From contig LS997563.1 of NCBI GenBank assembly GCA_000469685.2, positions 2,934,781 to 2,998,780 of the forward strand: a stretch of 64,000 bases of DNA, read 5' to 3'. This document shows positions 31,437-43,400 of this stretch, piece by piece. Each line of letters begins with the position of its first letter. Position 1 is the stretch's first letter. Source of the DNA: Haemonchus contortus (Eukaryota > Nematoda > Chromadorea > Rhabditida > Trichostrongylidae). The translations under genes and the position numbers were made by a program. The notes beneath the pieces were generated by a model, which had not been told where the DNA came from, made no database searches, and saw only the letters and a program-made list of their open reading frames with translations.

Positions 31437-34400
31437 ATGCCTGAACCAGCGGGCGAACCCGAATTATTGCATGAAAAGGAGCAGCTAGTGAACAACAAAG
31501 TAAAAGCGGAGAAACGCAAAAGGTCGCCCACAGCCGAAGACATCAATCACACTGAGGTAGGGTGAAATCTTGTATGATACCTGAAGTTTTGCTGAATGTC
31601 TCGTTTAACTTCTATACTTGAAATACTATTTGAAATCACCTTGGTTGAAAAAGTAGCCTCGCGATAGTAATGTGCCTCATATGAGTGAATAGAGTTCCGG
31701 TTTTGATTATGTTACACCAAATATAGGTAAAATAAAGTTGGGTAGAGGGCGGAGGAGGACACTTCTCTTCTCCAATGGCAGGTGCTAGACCGCAGAAAGG
31801 GAGTGTTAGGCGGCCCAACAGGTCTTAATGGTGTCTGGGAACGTTTTTGGTCAGGAAAATTTAGTTTTTCAAAAAAACCTCAGGAGAGGAAGAAGGAAAT
31901 GGTGAGTGGCATAGTTGGTTCGTGCAAAAACATGAGGTGGGAGCAGATTTGGACACTTATGCGACGACTGATTTATTTCTTTTCATCATTTTAGGAGGCA
32001 GTGGCGTACTGTTACAGTTTACTACTGCATCACCTCCCCCCCCCCCCAACTACTTTTTCACACAAATTTGAAACGCTTGACTTCTACAGTCGATAGTAAG
32101 CTCCTCTCATTTGAGCTTCCAGGCTGACACGTTTTTGTTTCCCTTCCTATCGTTCCGACTGTATGCTTAAGGCATCAAAATGTCTCCCTGTGACTAAATG
32201 AAATAGGAATGGTCCACATTTTTCTTAAAAAATTACCTGAGAACCGTGAAAAATGAGATTGGAGACCGCCATGCTATCAAATGGTATAGCATAGATATTG
32301 ATAGAAGGTGCCGCTAACACTCAGTTAGGAATAATCAGTTTCTATCCTTTACTGTTCGCTTACAGGCCATGCTAACTTTTTTAACGAACGCTTTTTAGGG
32401 AACCTCTGTAAAGAAGAAACGAACCGTCGAAAGAGGAGAGCTTAACGAGGAGCCTTTTCCGATGAATGTAAAAACGGAGATCCGGAACGGTAAGTATTTC
32501 CATTTCAGCTCGAGTTTCATTCAATTGTTCTTTTCTCTGAGCAACTAGAATACATTCTCTACAGAGCAGAGTTCTTTTCGTAAACCTTTGTACCTCCTCC
32601 TTCCAAAATGTCTTATAACCTGTAACCGACCTAAGCGGTTTCTACCTTAACGGTTCACCGTTTGATGATCCACATTACATTGATTTCGATTACATCATAT
32701 TATCGCTAATAACTCCCTCACCCGGTGGTCCTTTCCCAGTTTTGCTTGCGACTGCGATTTCTTTTTCTTTTTGCTTTCAAAGTTTGTTTAACTATCAAAG
32801 TCGGTCTTACACGTTTTCTCTTTCTTTTCCATTCAGAGCTCAATTTCCGCTTCTTCCTTTAAGCAAAGAAGATTTCTTTGTGTAAGCAACCGTAAAACAT
32901 TTGATTGAAATGGAGTGATGTTCGAAACCAAGACTGCGTCACGGGAAAGGGCTCATCAGTAAAAAGAGACTAAAAGACAGAAATATCAACTACAACCCTA
33001 CTCATTTTAAACGGCCTCTTCCTAAATAATGGAAATGACGTGCATGCTTTCTTTTGATCTGATGGTATAACTTCATTTAAATGCGGTTTGAAACGAAATG
33101 ACACTTTTTTGGAGTCTTCCACTCAATGCAATTTAATGCCATTTCCTAAAAGCCTCGCATAGTTATAAGGTTGAAAAGGGAAGTGGAACGCTCGACACCG
33201 GGAAACATCGTACCAGGTATTCGACATCCATGCATGTCAGCAGTGTTTTTGACAGCTAATTTACTCCAATATAGTATCTTGAGAGGCAAAGCGATGTGAC
33301 CCTTTAACGGTCCTAAATCCATGTCGTATTCCTCGAAGCCACTTGTTCTGTATTGTTTGGGGAAGAAGTGGAAGACCCTTTCTCCTCATGTTTACCTGGG
33401 ACCAATGATTTCACGGAAGTTTCCACTCAGGTGGAAAACCAGGTTTCAGGGCCGGACGACCTGCTTCTCTTCCAAGGGATATGTGTTGTCATCAAATATG
33501 AAGTACAAACAGTTGAATACAAATCTCTTCATTTTCTGATGTCGTTTTGAACTTTCTTCGCTCCGTTCGAACTTCCTTATCGTCCTGATCATGCCTTTTC
33601 CAGAGCGATCGAGCAACTTCACTCTAACTGCTCATTTTTCATAAGGCATCTTTTTGATGTTTATGGGGTCACCACAATTCAAGATGAAATTCGGACAGCA
33701 GTTTTGAACTGGCATTGCTCTTTGGAGTACATAATAGAGGAAAAACTCGATTTTGATAATACTTAATATGGGACAGAATTATCGTCTCTCTATCTAACTA
33801 TTACGGTGTCATCGAATGGTGCGATTTCTATAATGCTTGTTCAGTCCGCGTACTTGTTCTGGCTATCCATTTTGCTTTTTCTCTCACGAGCTATATAATT
33901 TGACCTTACGTGAGAGATGCTTCAGTTGCTATGGATCAAAACATTGAAGGATAACACATCGACCAACAGCCAATGCGCAATTCCCATGATATCAAACATC
34001 TGAAGCGAGCTAGAAATAGGTTCAAGCGGTGTGAGGCAAATAACCGTAACTTATTGCTATAAAGGAAATAATGACTTGATCTCGCCAAATACAGAAGCCC
34101 GATTCTCTCATATAAGCCCTCTCATGCATATCGACTGCTCTTATTTTTCATTGCAAAATAGGCTTAACATCAATTCACAAGCCTCTTCAGTGCTATCGAG
34201 GTAGCATTACAAAGCACATTTCGGTGTAGGATCAATTCAAACCTAAGGTTCTTAACAGATATCTTGCAATCGTTTCCTCGTATTCCCTACTCCTATTTTC
34301 GCATTGTCCTATGTTTAGTGATAATATGCGCCTAGCTTCTGTATTTTTGGTTAACCCTTTGACGACAGCGCAGCGTTTCGCGTATCGGCTCGTGGGACAA

Positions 34401-37400
34401 GCATGTTTTCTAACCTCTAGTTCATCAACCCACTTCCTTATATGGGGTTTTTCCTATATTTTTATCTAATTTGTTCAAGAATCGGTTCGAAAAGCTATTC
34501 AGTTGGGTCACTACGAGCTTCTTTCTACCATTTTCATAATAAAGAAGCCAACAAGGGATTGGTCAATGTAGATATTTTTGAAGCGGTTTTGAAAGACTAA
34601 TGGTCAAATCAGTTACCATAGATTATACGTGGGAATTACAGCTATTTCGAACTGGAATATGAAAAAATTGGAGAAATATTCTGAAAAATACTACAGAAGA
34701 TTGATTTTTGATTTCCTAATGTAAGAAATCTCACAATAGAGAAATGTATGTAAGAAATCAGCTTTTGTGAAAGAAAGCCTTACTTTGCGATCGAGTACCC
34801 ATTCACTACAAAACAAAAAACTCAACAAAGTGATTAAGGGAAATAAGCTATTAGAAGTGTTCAGCTCACAGTTGAAGCCTTGCTGTCGCGGCGTCAAAAG
34901 GTTAAGAATATGTAGTGGATTGTAGAGAGTCATTGTTAATGGAATCTCATTGTAGCGTTCCTTTTTTCCGGGAGGTTTTTCCGCTCGCTCAGAACTGCAC
35001 TTTCCTCCACTATTTTTTTCGCTTGGTACACTCATTTATTGACGATAAATGAGGTTTTTTCGATGTTGAGGGCTGGGCAGAAATTTGAGAATGGTAAGGG
35101 ACTGAGTTGGTCGTCCAGTATTCTGCCAATCCTGTTGAGAGCATTTCGTGTGGAGAGTTCACAGACTATACCTAACAGGCACAATGAACGATAGCTGTCA
35201 ATATTGTCTATGTCTATATCCTCCTACAACAACACGGTCGTACTCGTTCTTCATGGAGTGGGTACTTTGCATCATTAGGCATTGTATAGAGTTAGGCCTT
35301 CAACGACAGCTAGGGTGGGTTATTTCCTCATCCACACTGAGTGCTGTACAGTTCTCCATCTACGTGATGGAATATCGAATTTCGCAAGGGAAACCTGGAA
35401 GAACCACATACTTATTCCGCCCAATGGGGTAAGTAGGTAAGTAGATTTGTCTGTCAAAGGGAGAGATTAGAGTGGAAGTCGCAGGTGACCATTATCCAAC
35501 GCCCTCTGAGGTGCAATTATCTTTCTTATTTTAAAGGCAAGGGCTAGCGGGATACTCGTAAAGCAAGGGATAGAGCGCGATGCCCGGAAAGCCCAAGTAC
35601 GGGTTCGAGTCCCAACCGAGGCTGAAGTTTTGACCATAAATCGCCAATCTTGTGAGTTACCTTTCGTTTGGACAACGAAGAGAAGGCATAGTGCTCCTGC
35701 AAATGGTGAAACTCTGGCGAGTGGGGTGACGGAACTTCTCCTTGAATTCCCACAGCCAACGGCAGTGGTTCCGCGGCCATTGCCGTATTTCACCAGGAAT
35801 CCAAATCTTCCCCTTCATAGCGCGCGATCGTCACAAGCAGAGAAAAAAATCGTCACAAGGCGCTACACGCCGCGCGGGGAGAAGACACCAGACGCTGGCG
35901 GATGTTGCGAATGGTTCCCCAGTGTCGGGGGTTCGCAATTTTAGACATCAATTTGTGATTGCCTACAGTTCGCTCTTCCCTGCTGGCATATCAGCACAAG
36001 AGTCATCGAAGATAAAAGTGGCTTGGTGATCATCAAACTCTCTGCTTGTGACGACGTTCGACGAGGCGTTCATACTTCTCGTTGATATTGTCGATAAGGG
36101 AAGCTTCTCATAAACTCACACGAAAAGCGAAGTCCCAGCCGATGACGGTCTGGGGGACACCAGCGACGTCAGTCAGGCAGAAGTTCCAGTGGGAATTAAC
36201 GTAATTTATTTCCAAAAGTCATTCTTTGCGTTGAAATCCGCGACGATGGCCTCGAAGCAAATTAATTGTTTTCCAGGTTCAACCCCTATTTGTTGAGAGC
36301 TGGTGTGTAGGCAACCGAAATTGAAAAGCTGGGAGAGCTACATTTTCCAATCGTAAACGTCCGATTCCGGTTGTCAAGCTTTCTTAGAGATCAATGTTCA
36401 GCCAAGTGCCTCTTGACGAGCTGACCTTCGTGTTTGATGTTCCTGGCTGTCTTCCATCATTATGGCCTCAATATACGTTTCTGATGGAAGCGTTCGCGCA
36501 TTCAAAGTGCAGATCGCCATGTTGATACATCCTCGTTTAGACAAACTACTATGGCCCTGAGATTTTACGACCCTCCCTCGAGCGACCCTACCCAATGCTG
36601 CGGTATTGAAGTCCCACATAGGTTTAGGGAAATGTCACCTGTCCGAATTATTTTATTTAGCATGTACACATGCGCTCACGAGCGTTCCAGGAATTCCATA
36701 GCAAACTTTTACCAAGTTCGAGTCCCATTTAATAAAGATTGGAGACAGATGTAACAGCACAACTCTCTAACACTGAAAAATTTCCATATTCGTCATGCTA
36801 GAACCCAGTGGATTGCAGAACTATCACAAATCAAAGAAACCTATATTGAAACACGGTCAACGAAGCAGCTGAGAAGTGAATTAGGTTATGGCGTATGCAG
36901 AGAATCTCTGTGTATCACCTTCAAAGGCAGGGTGCTAATTTGTGCCAATGTTGGTTTTAAGGGGGTGGATGCGCTCACTCCGTTTTTATGAACCTAAGCA
37001 GTTGGAACGAGTAGTTACATATAGTCACCGAAAGGAGAAATGAGTATCAGCAGATATTTCACACATAGGGTGGGCCTGACTAAAAAAGCTGGATTGTGTC
37101 GATAAACTGTAGGTGATCTAAAATAGAAAAATGCAGCATTGATGGTAATTGGGAAATATCCAAAGCTGTAAATGACTTTTCATTTTTCTTATTTTTCTTC
37201 CTCCCTTTTTCCTCAAAACATTTTCTGAATGTTTGTATTATCAAGGGCGGAGGTGGTCTAATGGCAAGTGGTGCATTCTCATACGCATCATCGCGGGTTC
37301 GAATCCTGGATCGATATCCGTCTGGGCCACCCATTCCTTTCATCCCTCCGGGGTGGCTCAAATAGTACTAGACTCATCTGAAAGGATAAAAGCAGCGACT

Positions 37401-40400
37401 TGCACATGGGCCTGTCACCTCAAGACATTTTGTAGGCCACATCGCATACCATACGCTACTACGGTTGTGAATGGAAGGTGAATGCGTGGGCGCTTTCCTC
37501 ATAGGGGATGATTAACGTCCTAAGATTTGATCCTTTAAGAACTTTCCCTTACATTCCGCGATGTTAGAAAATCGCATTTGCAGTTGTGTCGTAAAAGTTA
37601 ATTTCACAGCGATAGGTTTTCGGAATGGAAGTGAAACGACGCAGAGCGATTTGCGTGGTGAGGGTGTATATACAGAGTAGGTATGTCCATCTGCCTGGCA
37701 CCAATTTATAGCATAAAAGGCGCTCGGTCAATCGTGTCGGTGATATTCTTGCTCCTTCTCTGGAATTCTTCGATCAGAATCCAAACGTTTAAACTCGTGT
37801 GTTCATTACTACGTCGTGACATAGAATTCCCCACCGCGCTTCAAAAGCTGGTGGGCCAACAAGTGGAACATCTCAGTTGTTTGGTGCTGCCGCAGGAGAT
37901 TCTTAATGTTTACTCTTGGCTTTCTGATGGTACCTAGGCAGTTATTTTGAAAGTTTTTTTTCGAATCACCATAGAGGTGGAGATTACTGTTACTGATAGA
38001 AATTTACCGAGGAATTTCCGCAGATCTCATGTGTATAGTTCCTGGTGAGATTAGATCAAAATATTGAATATTTATGATTTTAAATTTTTGTTCGTTGAAA
38101 CTAGAAATTCTGCATACTTAAAGAATCGCTCGTGGTGCTCATATTCAAAGGTTTCACTATCATTTGCTTTGTTGTTTAGGTGTACGTTATTTGGCACCCT
38201 ACTGGGCTGCTTATCGAGCAAACACGAAGGGAAGATGGGTCGGACGCAAAATAGTGGATGTATTCACGCAAGAATTCCTTTCACTTAATAAGTTCTATCC
38301 TGTAAGTCAGTTGATTTCTTGCTGATTTCTGGTTTTCAAATGTTCGATCACATTTCTGGTCTAATCGAGTCTCTCGCTTTTTATGAGGAAGTTGAAAAGG
38401 AGTTGAGGGCGTAACCAGCTGAATAATTATAAGAGAACGATGACAATGGAAGAGGCGAAATTTGGTCTGGATTAGACGAGTGTGAAAGATGGCGCGTTAA
38501 GCTCCCCAAGAAACAAATGCAATACGCCATGACTTGCGCCGAAGCCAACGGATTTTGCTGAGGGCCTTTGCAGTTGTGAGAATTCAAGCGGCCGAACTAA
38601 TTTACCTCGATGGATCTGCTGAGTAGTCTCCCGGGACGACATTGATCGCGTTATCCACCTCAATGGTAATAGGTCCAACAGATCAGCTTTTTGGTTAGGA
38701 AGTCCATATTTATCTTTTTTAGCTTTTTATTAATCCCCATTGGATGAGATGAAAATTCCCCTCGACTTTTTATACATTTTTTGGTCGGTCCTAATGAGCA
38801 AAAGTACGCAGGGAATGGCCGGCTGTGATCGTTGCTTTGGGATGCTGTACACATAATATGTTGCAACGCTGCCTACTTCTTGGAAGCCTGCGTTGCATTA
38901 TCTATTGACTTCTATTCAAAAGTAGAGGCATACTATTGCGTATTTGCCTTTCCTGACCACCGGCGTGCCAACAAATCAAACGTGGAATCCGGTAGGAGCG
39001 ATCTTGCGTAAGTCTTACCACCTTCATCCTACTAGACTCGTCCAGCAAACTTTCCCTCTAAGGATCTTCTTGACCACCTCAACGACTCGTTAATGGATCG
39101 TCCCCTACTGGATTCGAACTTGAAGCTATTCAAGAATTGTGTTTTGTTTTTGAGGCGAAAAACCTCAAAATTGGGTGTCATACTCCTTCTTTGATCGTTA
39201 CTCAATAGTCTTAATTGTTCTTTAAGTCGTTCGCAAAGAAGAGATAGGCTTTTCGATCTTATCAGGTTCGATTCGGGGTATCAACTGGAAATTCACGATG
39301 AAGCTCATTCCAGCTAACCAGGCAAACCTACGATTGATCAGATGTCTGACTCAGCTTGGAACAATCAGAAACTTGGTTTTCAAACTCAAGCTAAGGATAG
39401 CCCTCTTATTACTAGTATACTTGTCGAAGAGCTCAGAAATATCTTGCAATAAGAGAGAGGGAGCCTATAACTGAATAGGAGAGATCTGTTTATTAAGTTG
39501 GTTTCAACAGAAAGGGAGATGAGATTTTGCCGAGTAAAAGCGTACCTGGTAGCAGTCTACTGCAGCCGCTGCGTAGAATGGGATTAGATCTGGTAATGAC
39601 GTATCTTGGCGCAATTGTTATATGAGAGGGTGGCGCCAAGAACATCAAACATGTCCAGCATACTTGATGAGCTGGGAATTTACATGCGCTGCACTGCTAT
39701 CGGCAATTATTGTCCGGTTTACGATGAGGGTGTTTCAGTTTAAAAGCAATGTCCGGTAGGAAAGCTTTCTGCCGTTCAAAAGCGTTTCTTTGTCTTGACG
39801 ACGTTTACTATTGGGCGGACGCTTCTCTTTTGTCTTTTGACGAGGTTACGACAGAAATCTCAGAACCTTCTCCAGAATCTATCCTTTCGATTCAACTGTG
39901 CCAAACGTAGCTTTCAAGCAGCGAGTTTTCTGACCACCTCATCCAGCAAAGTATAAATAGTTATTCGTGCTTATATATCCTTATCGTTCTACTCAAAATC
40001 CACGCAATTAGCTTATGAAGTGGATTACGGATTCTCGCAACAACGTTGTCAAACCCCGATCCGTCCTTTATCATTTTCGATTAATCTCCGAGTTACTACA
40101 AGTCAAGTTCTTCGCCCGAGCTCAACCTACAGAGGTCACCTTGCCGCCTACTTTATCTTTGGGCGGTTTCACCAGAATTATTAGCTATCGCGGCCTATCA
40201 GGCTTCTCTGCTGTCTGCTGTCACGTTTTCCTTCATCTTCGTAGATTTACAAACGTTGACCCAATTCGTCTGATTTTTGGACAGTGTTGAAGCCATATTG
40301 TGAATTTCCTGTCCCAACATTCCCTAAACACAGTGTTCTCTCCCGCTATTGACTAACGATCACCTTGCCCTCCTTGTTTTTCCTGATTATCGAGGAGCAA

Positions 40401-43400
40401 GCCTACATTCACCGCCTAGGGATGCCTGGGAGTTATAAAATAGGCAAAGGAAATGATGAGCGATGTGATAGACTTATCCTCTTTCTTCGGGTCCCTTTCC
40501 CCTTTCGACACTTCTTTAGGCAGTTACGCTCTTAGATACTCGATGCTCAAGAGATACTCACTAATAATGTTTTCTAATGATGATAAGTATATCAAATAGA
40601 ATATCCTCGCTCAAGGTTCTTCCGACCTGCTTGTGCCGCGATTCTGTCGCCGATTCTATCGCGGGGTTACGCCGCCCACACGCTCTGCGATCCATTTCAA
40701 TTCAGTGATTACTGTTCATCCAATAGATGAATAGTAATCTTTCGTAGGAAGCTATGAAGCTCACACAGCCTTCCAACCTATGGCTGTCTTTACAAAGCAT
40801 TTTTGTTCATTTGGAATCATTGGTTACGTGGATAGGGAAGCTTCATTCGCAGCGAAATAGACAAGAAATACCAACCTTACCCTAAACTAGATGGATTCTT
40901 TTTTAGAAAGTTGCTTGCAAGCTTGGCCGGTTTTTCGTCAATGGCAAACAGATGCTGGATGTTGACTACGTACTGAAAAATGGGGACACGATATGTCACT
41001 GGGGTCATCGCCATGAACATCCAGTTCGTTTTCTATCGTTCTTGCTTCTCTTATTTTAAATCTCGACATAACACCAAATTTTCAAGTGAGGTGAGCCTGC
41101 TTATTTGAGGGGGTGAGAGTGAAAATTAGCTTATCATTCGAATTTTTCACTTCTATGACAATCCGAGCGCTAAAAATATGAACTCTGAAGTCAAATCGAG
41201 ACATGTAGGACAGGCAACGATTGAAAACCCGCGTGTGTCGTACGCCATTTTCCGGCAGTAATCTTTCTTTCCGGGTACGGATTCGAAAAACTTAGGAAAA
41301 GCGTTATGTTACTGTTCTGTAGTAGCCATACTTTGTCCATTGCGGGTCTACTTACTGGGCGTTGTGCTTCCTCAATGATATTCAATGTTACCACTGATGC
41401 TAATTTTCAGTGTTATTATAGTTTTCTTAACAATAGATGCCAGCTCATGATCAATTATTTCGGTACGCGACTTACCGCTCACTGTCATCGCGGAAACTGA
41501 CGACCTGTTGGTCATAAATAAGCCCCCGTCATTGCCTGTGCATGCATGCGGCCAATATGCTATACACACAGTCTTGGGACAATTACGCTACAACCATGAC
41601 CGACATGGACTTCGAGGTATGCAGAGGATGGATTGTTTTATATTTTACTTTTTATCTTGTCTGGAGGCATCAGCTCAGGTGAGATTCTAGACCGATGTAG
41701 CCACTTAGGTGATTCGAATTAGCCAACGATGGTGTAAGACAACAGTCAGTCGAAGGGCACTGTTTATCTATTTATCGATATTTTTTGTATCTTTTTTTGA
41801 GATAGTGGTAAAATATGAATTGCCGTCTTGGTAAATAGGTAGATGACTGCGTCTATTCTGAAGAGGAGGAGAACTTCCCTATCCCTGCACTACTATTTAT
41901 TTATTACCAGTCAGATCGCCTGGCTGAGCGGTCTAGGGCCAACCCTCAGTGGGAATGTCCTCAACAGAAGGCTTCTCTTACCACAGTTCCTCCTCAAGTA
42001 AATCCAATTCTAGTTCTCCATCGGTTGGACAGAACCACTTCTGGTGTGCTGATGTTTGCAAAGAACTACGAGACTGACCTTGAGGTATGTACTTTATGCT
42101 TATGTAACTCGAGGTACAGAAAATAGGAAGTTTTTTCTGCTTGCAGTTCAAAAAAACGTTGAAAAACGGGAACTGGTCAAAGGAGTACGTTTGCATGGTC
42201 GAAGGCGAATTCCCTGAGTAAGTCCAACTAGATTTCGAAACGTATTTAAATTAACCTGTGATCATATGAGAACGAGCGAATGCTTTCATTTGAATACTAC
42301 AGTTGTTTCCTCTTCCGCCGCTCAGCGTTCTTTTATTAGCTCTAGACAAGTAATTGAAGAGATAATCAAGAATAGTGCAAAAGAGGCGAAGAAAGCGCGA
42401 AAATCGTACGTAAGGAAAAATAAAGGACAAAGTTTTTGGAGTTGATCAATCCCATCTGAGGGATGCGTCTCCGCACTCGACCTCCATTCAGAATCATAGT
42501 GACGTAATGAGTGCGTATATGGCCTATACAATGACTTGCGGTGGCCAGCCGATGTACAAGTCAGTGCTTTTATCCTCAAGTCTGGTACCAATTAACCGAC
42601 TCCGTAGGGATGGAAGGCTTGGCCTAGGCGGACATCGATCGGGACCGTGTGTGTGAGATAGACTACACCACCTCCGCCCGTAAGGAAATATAGTGCTTCA
42701 AATATGGTGGAATCAAGGATCGACGAAAATGTGACGGCAAGAGTTTTGTGGAAGTGTATTAGACGAGCTTTCCGAATATGAGTGCCATTGCGGACTCAGA
42801 CTCGTCTAAGAGGATAAAAGCACAGAGTTGTTCATCGTATGGCAGCCGTGAGTCCTTGTATAGGCCACATATGCACTCAAAACGCCACTACGATTTTGAA
42901 TTGAATTGAGTGCGCTGGCGGATCCCTCAGTTAATAGTTAGTTATTAGATAGTTAGACATGTACGCTCTGTTCAGTGAAGAGATCGAATGCAATGAACCG
43001 ATTGATGTCTTGGTCGTTACCATGGGCATCCAGTGTGTTCGGCAGGACGGGAAGACGGCTCACAGTCGATTCAAGAAGATATGGTCTGACGGGAAGCGAT
43101 CTGTGCTCTCTGTAAACATAACAACAGGTCGCACCCATCAAATCCGTGTACATGCCCAATTTTTGGGTAGGTTTTACTGTTTGTTCCACATACTTAGAAT
43201 TTTTTAAAAAGTTCCTTATCAGGTTTTCCTATTGTGGGTGACCAAATCTACAACTCGACTGCGTGGGGTATCACGAAAGGAAAGAATGCCCAGTATGGAA
43301 AGTCTTACGAAGAGGTCGGCTAGTCATTCCATGCTCATCTATTTTTTTCAGTACGTATCCATTACAATAGTGATTTCAGCTTATTTCATCGAGTAACTGT

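Larger units (their letters stand above)
32490..38179 (+). other. 5.7-kb intron 2 of the pseudouridine synthase gene
   Basis: Contains a candidate but unplaced exon-like stretch near 33430-33500 (CTCAG acceptor, frame VENQVSGPDDLLLFQG, then GTAC), an RTE fragment at 35.9-36.6 kb, a pol III-like B box near 35.6 kb, repeat R2 at 35.7 kb and a SINE at 37.24 kb. The rest (33.6-35.4 kb) is AT-rich with no feature I can name. Confidence 0.6.

Noticed and set aside
33420..33510. Exon-like stretch VENQVSGPDDLLLFQG
   Set aside because: Has an acceptor and a donor, but the phase-consistent synthase gene skips it cleanly and no other gene could be built around it.
39095..39130. Reverse-strand tRNA suggested by GGATTCGAACT
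   Set aside because: No T-stem pairing or acceptor stem could be formed around it.
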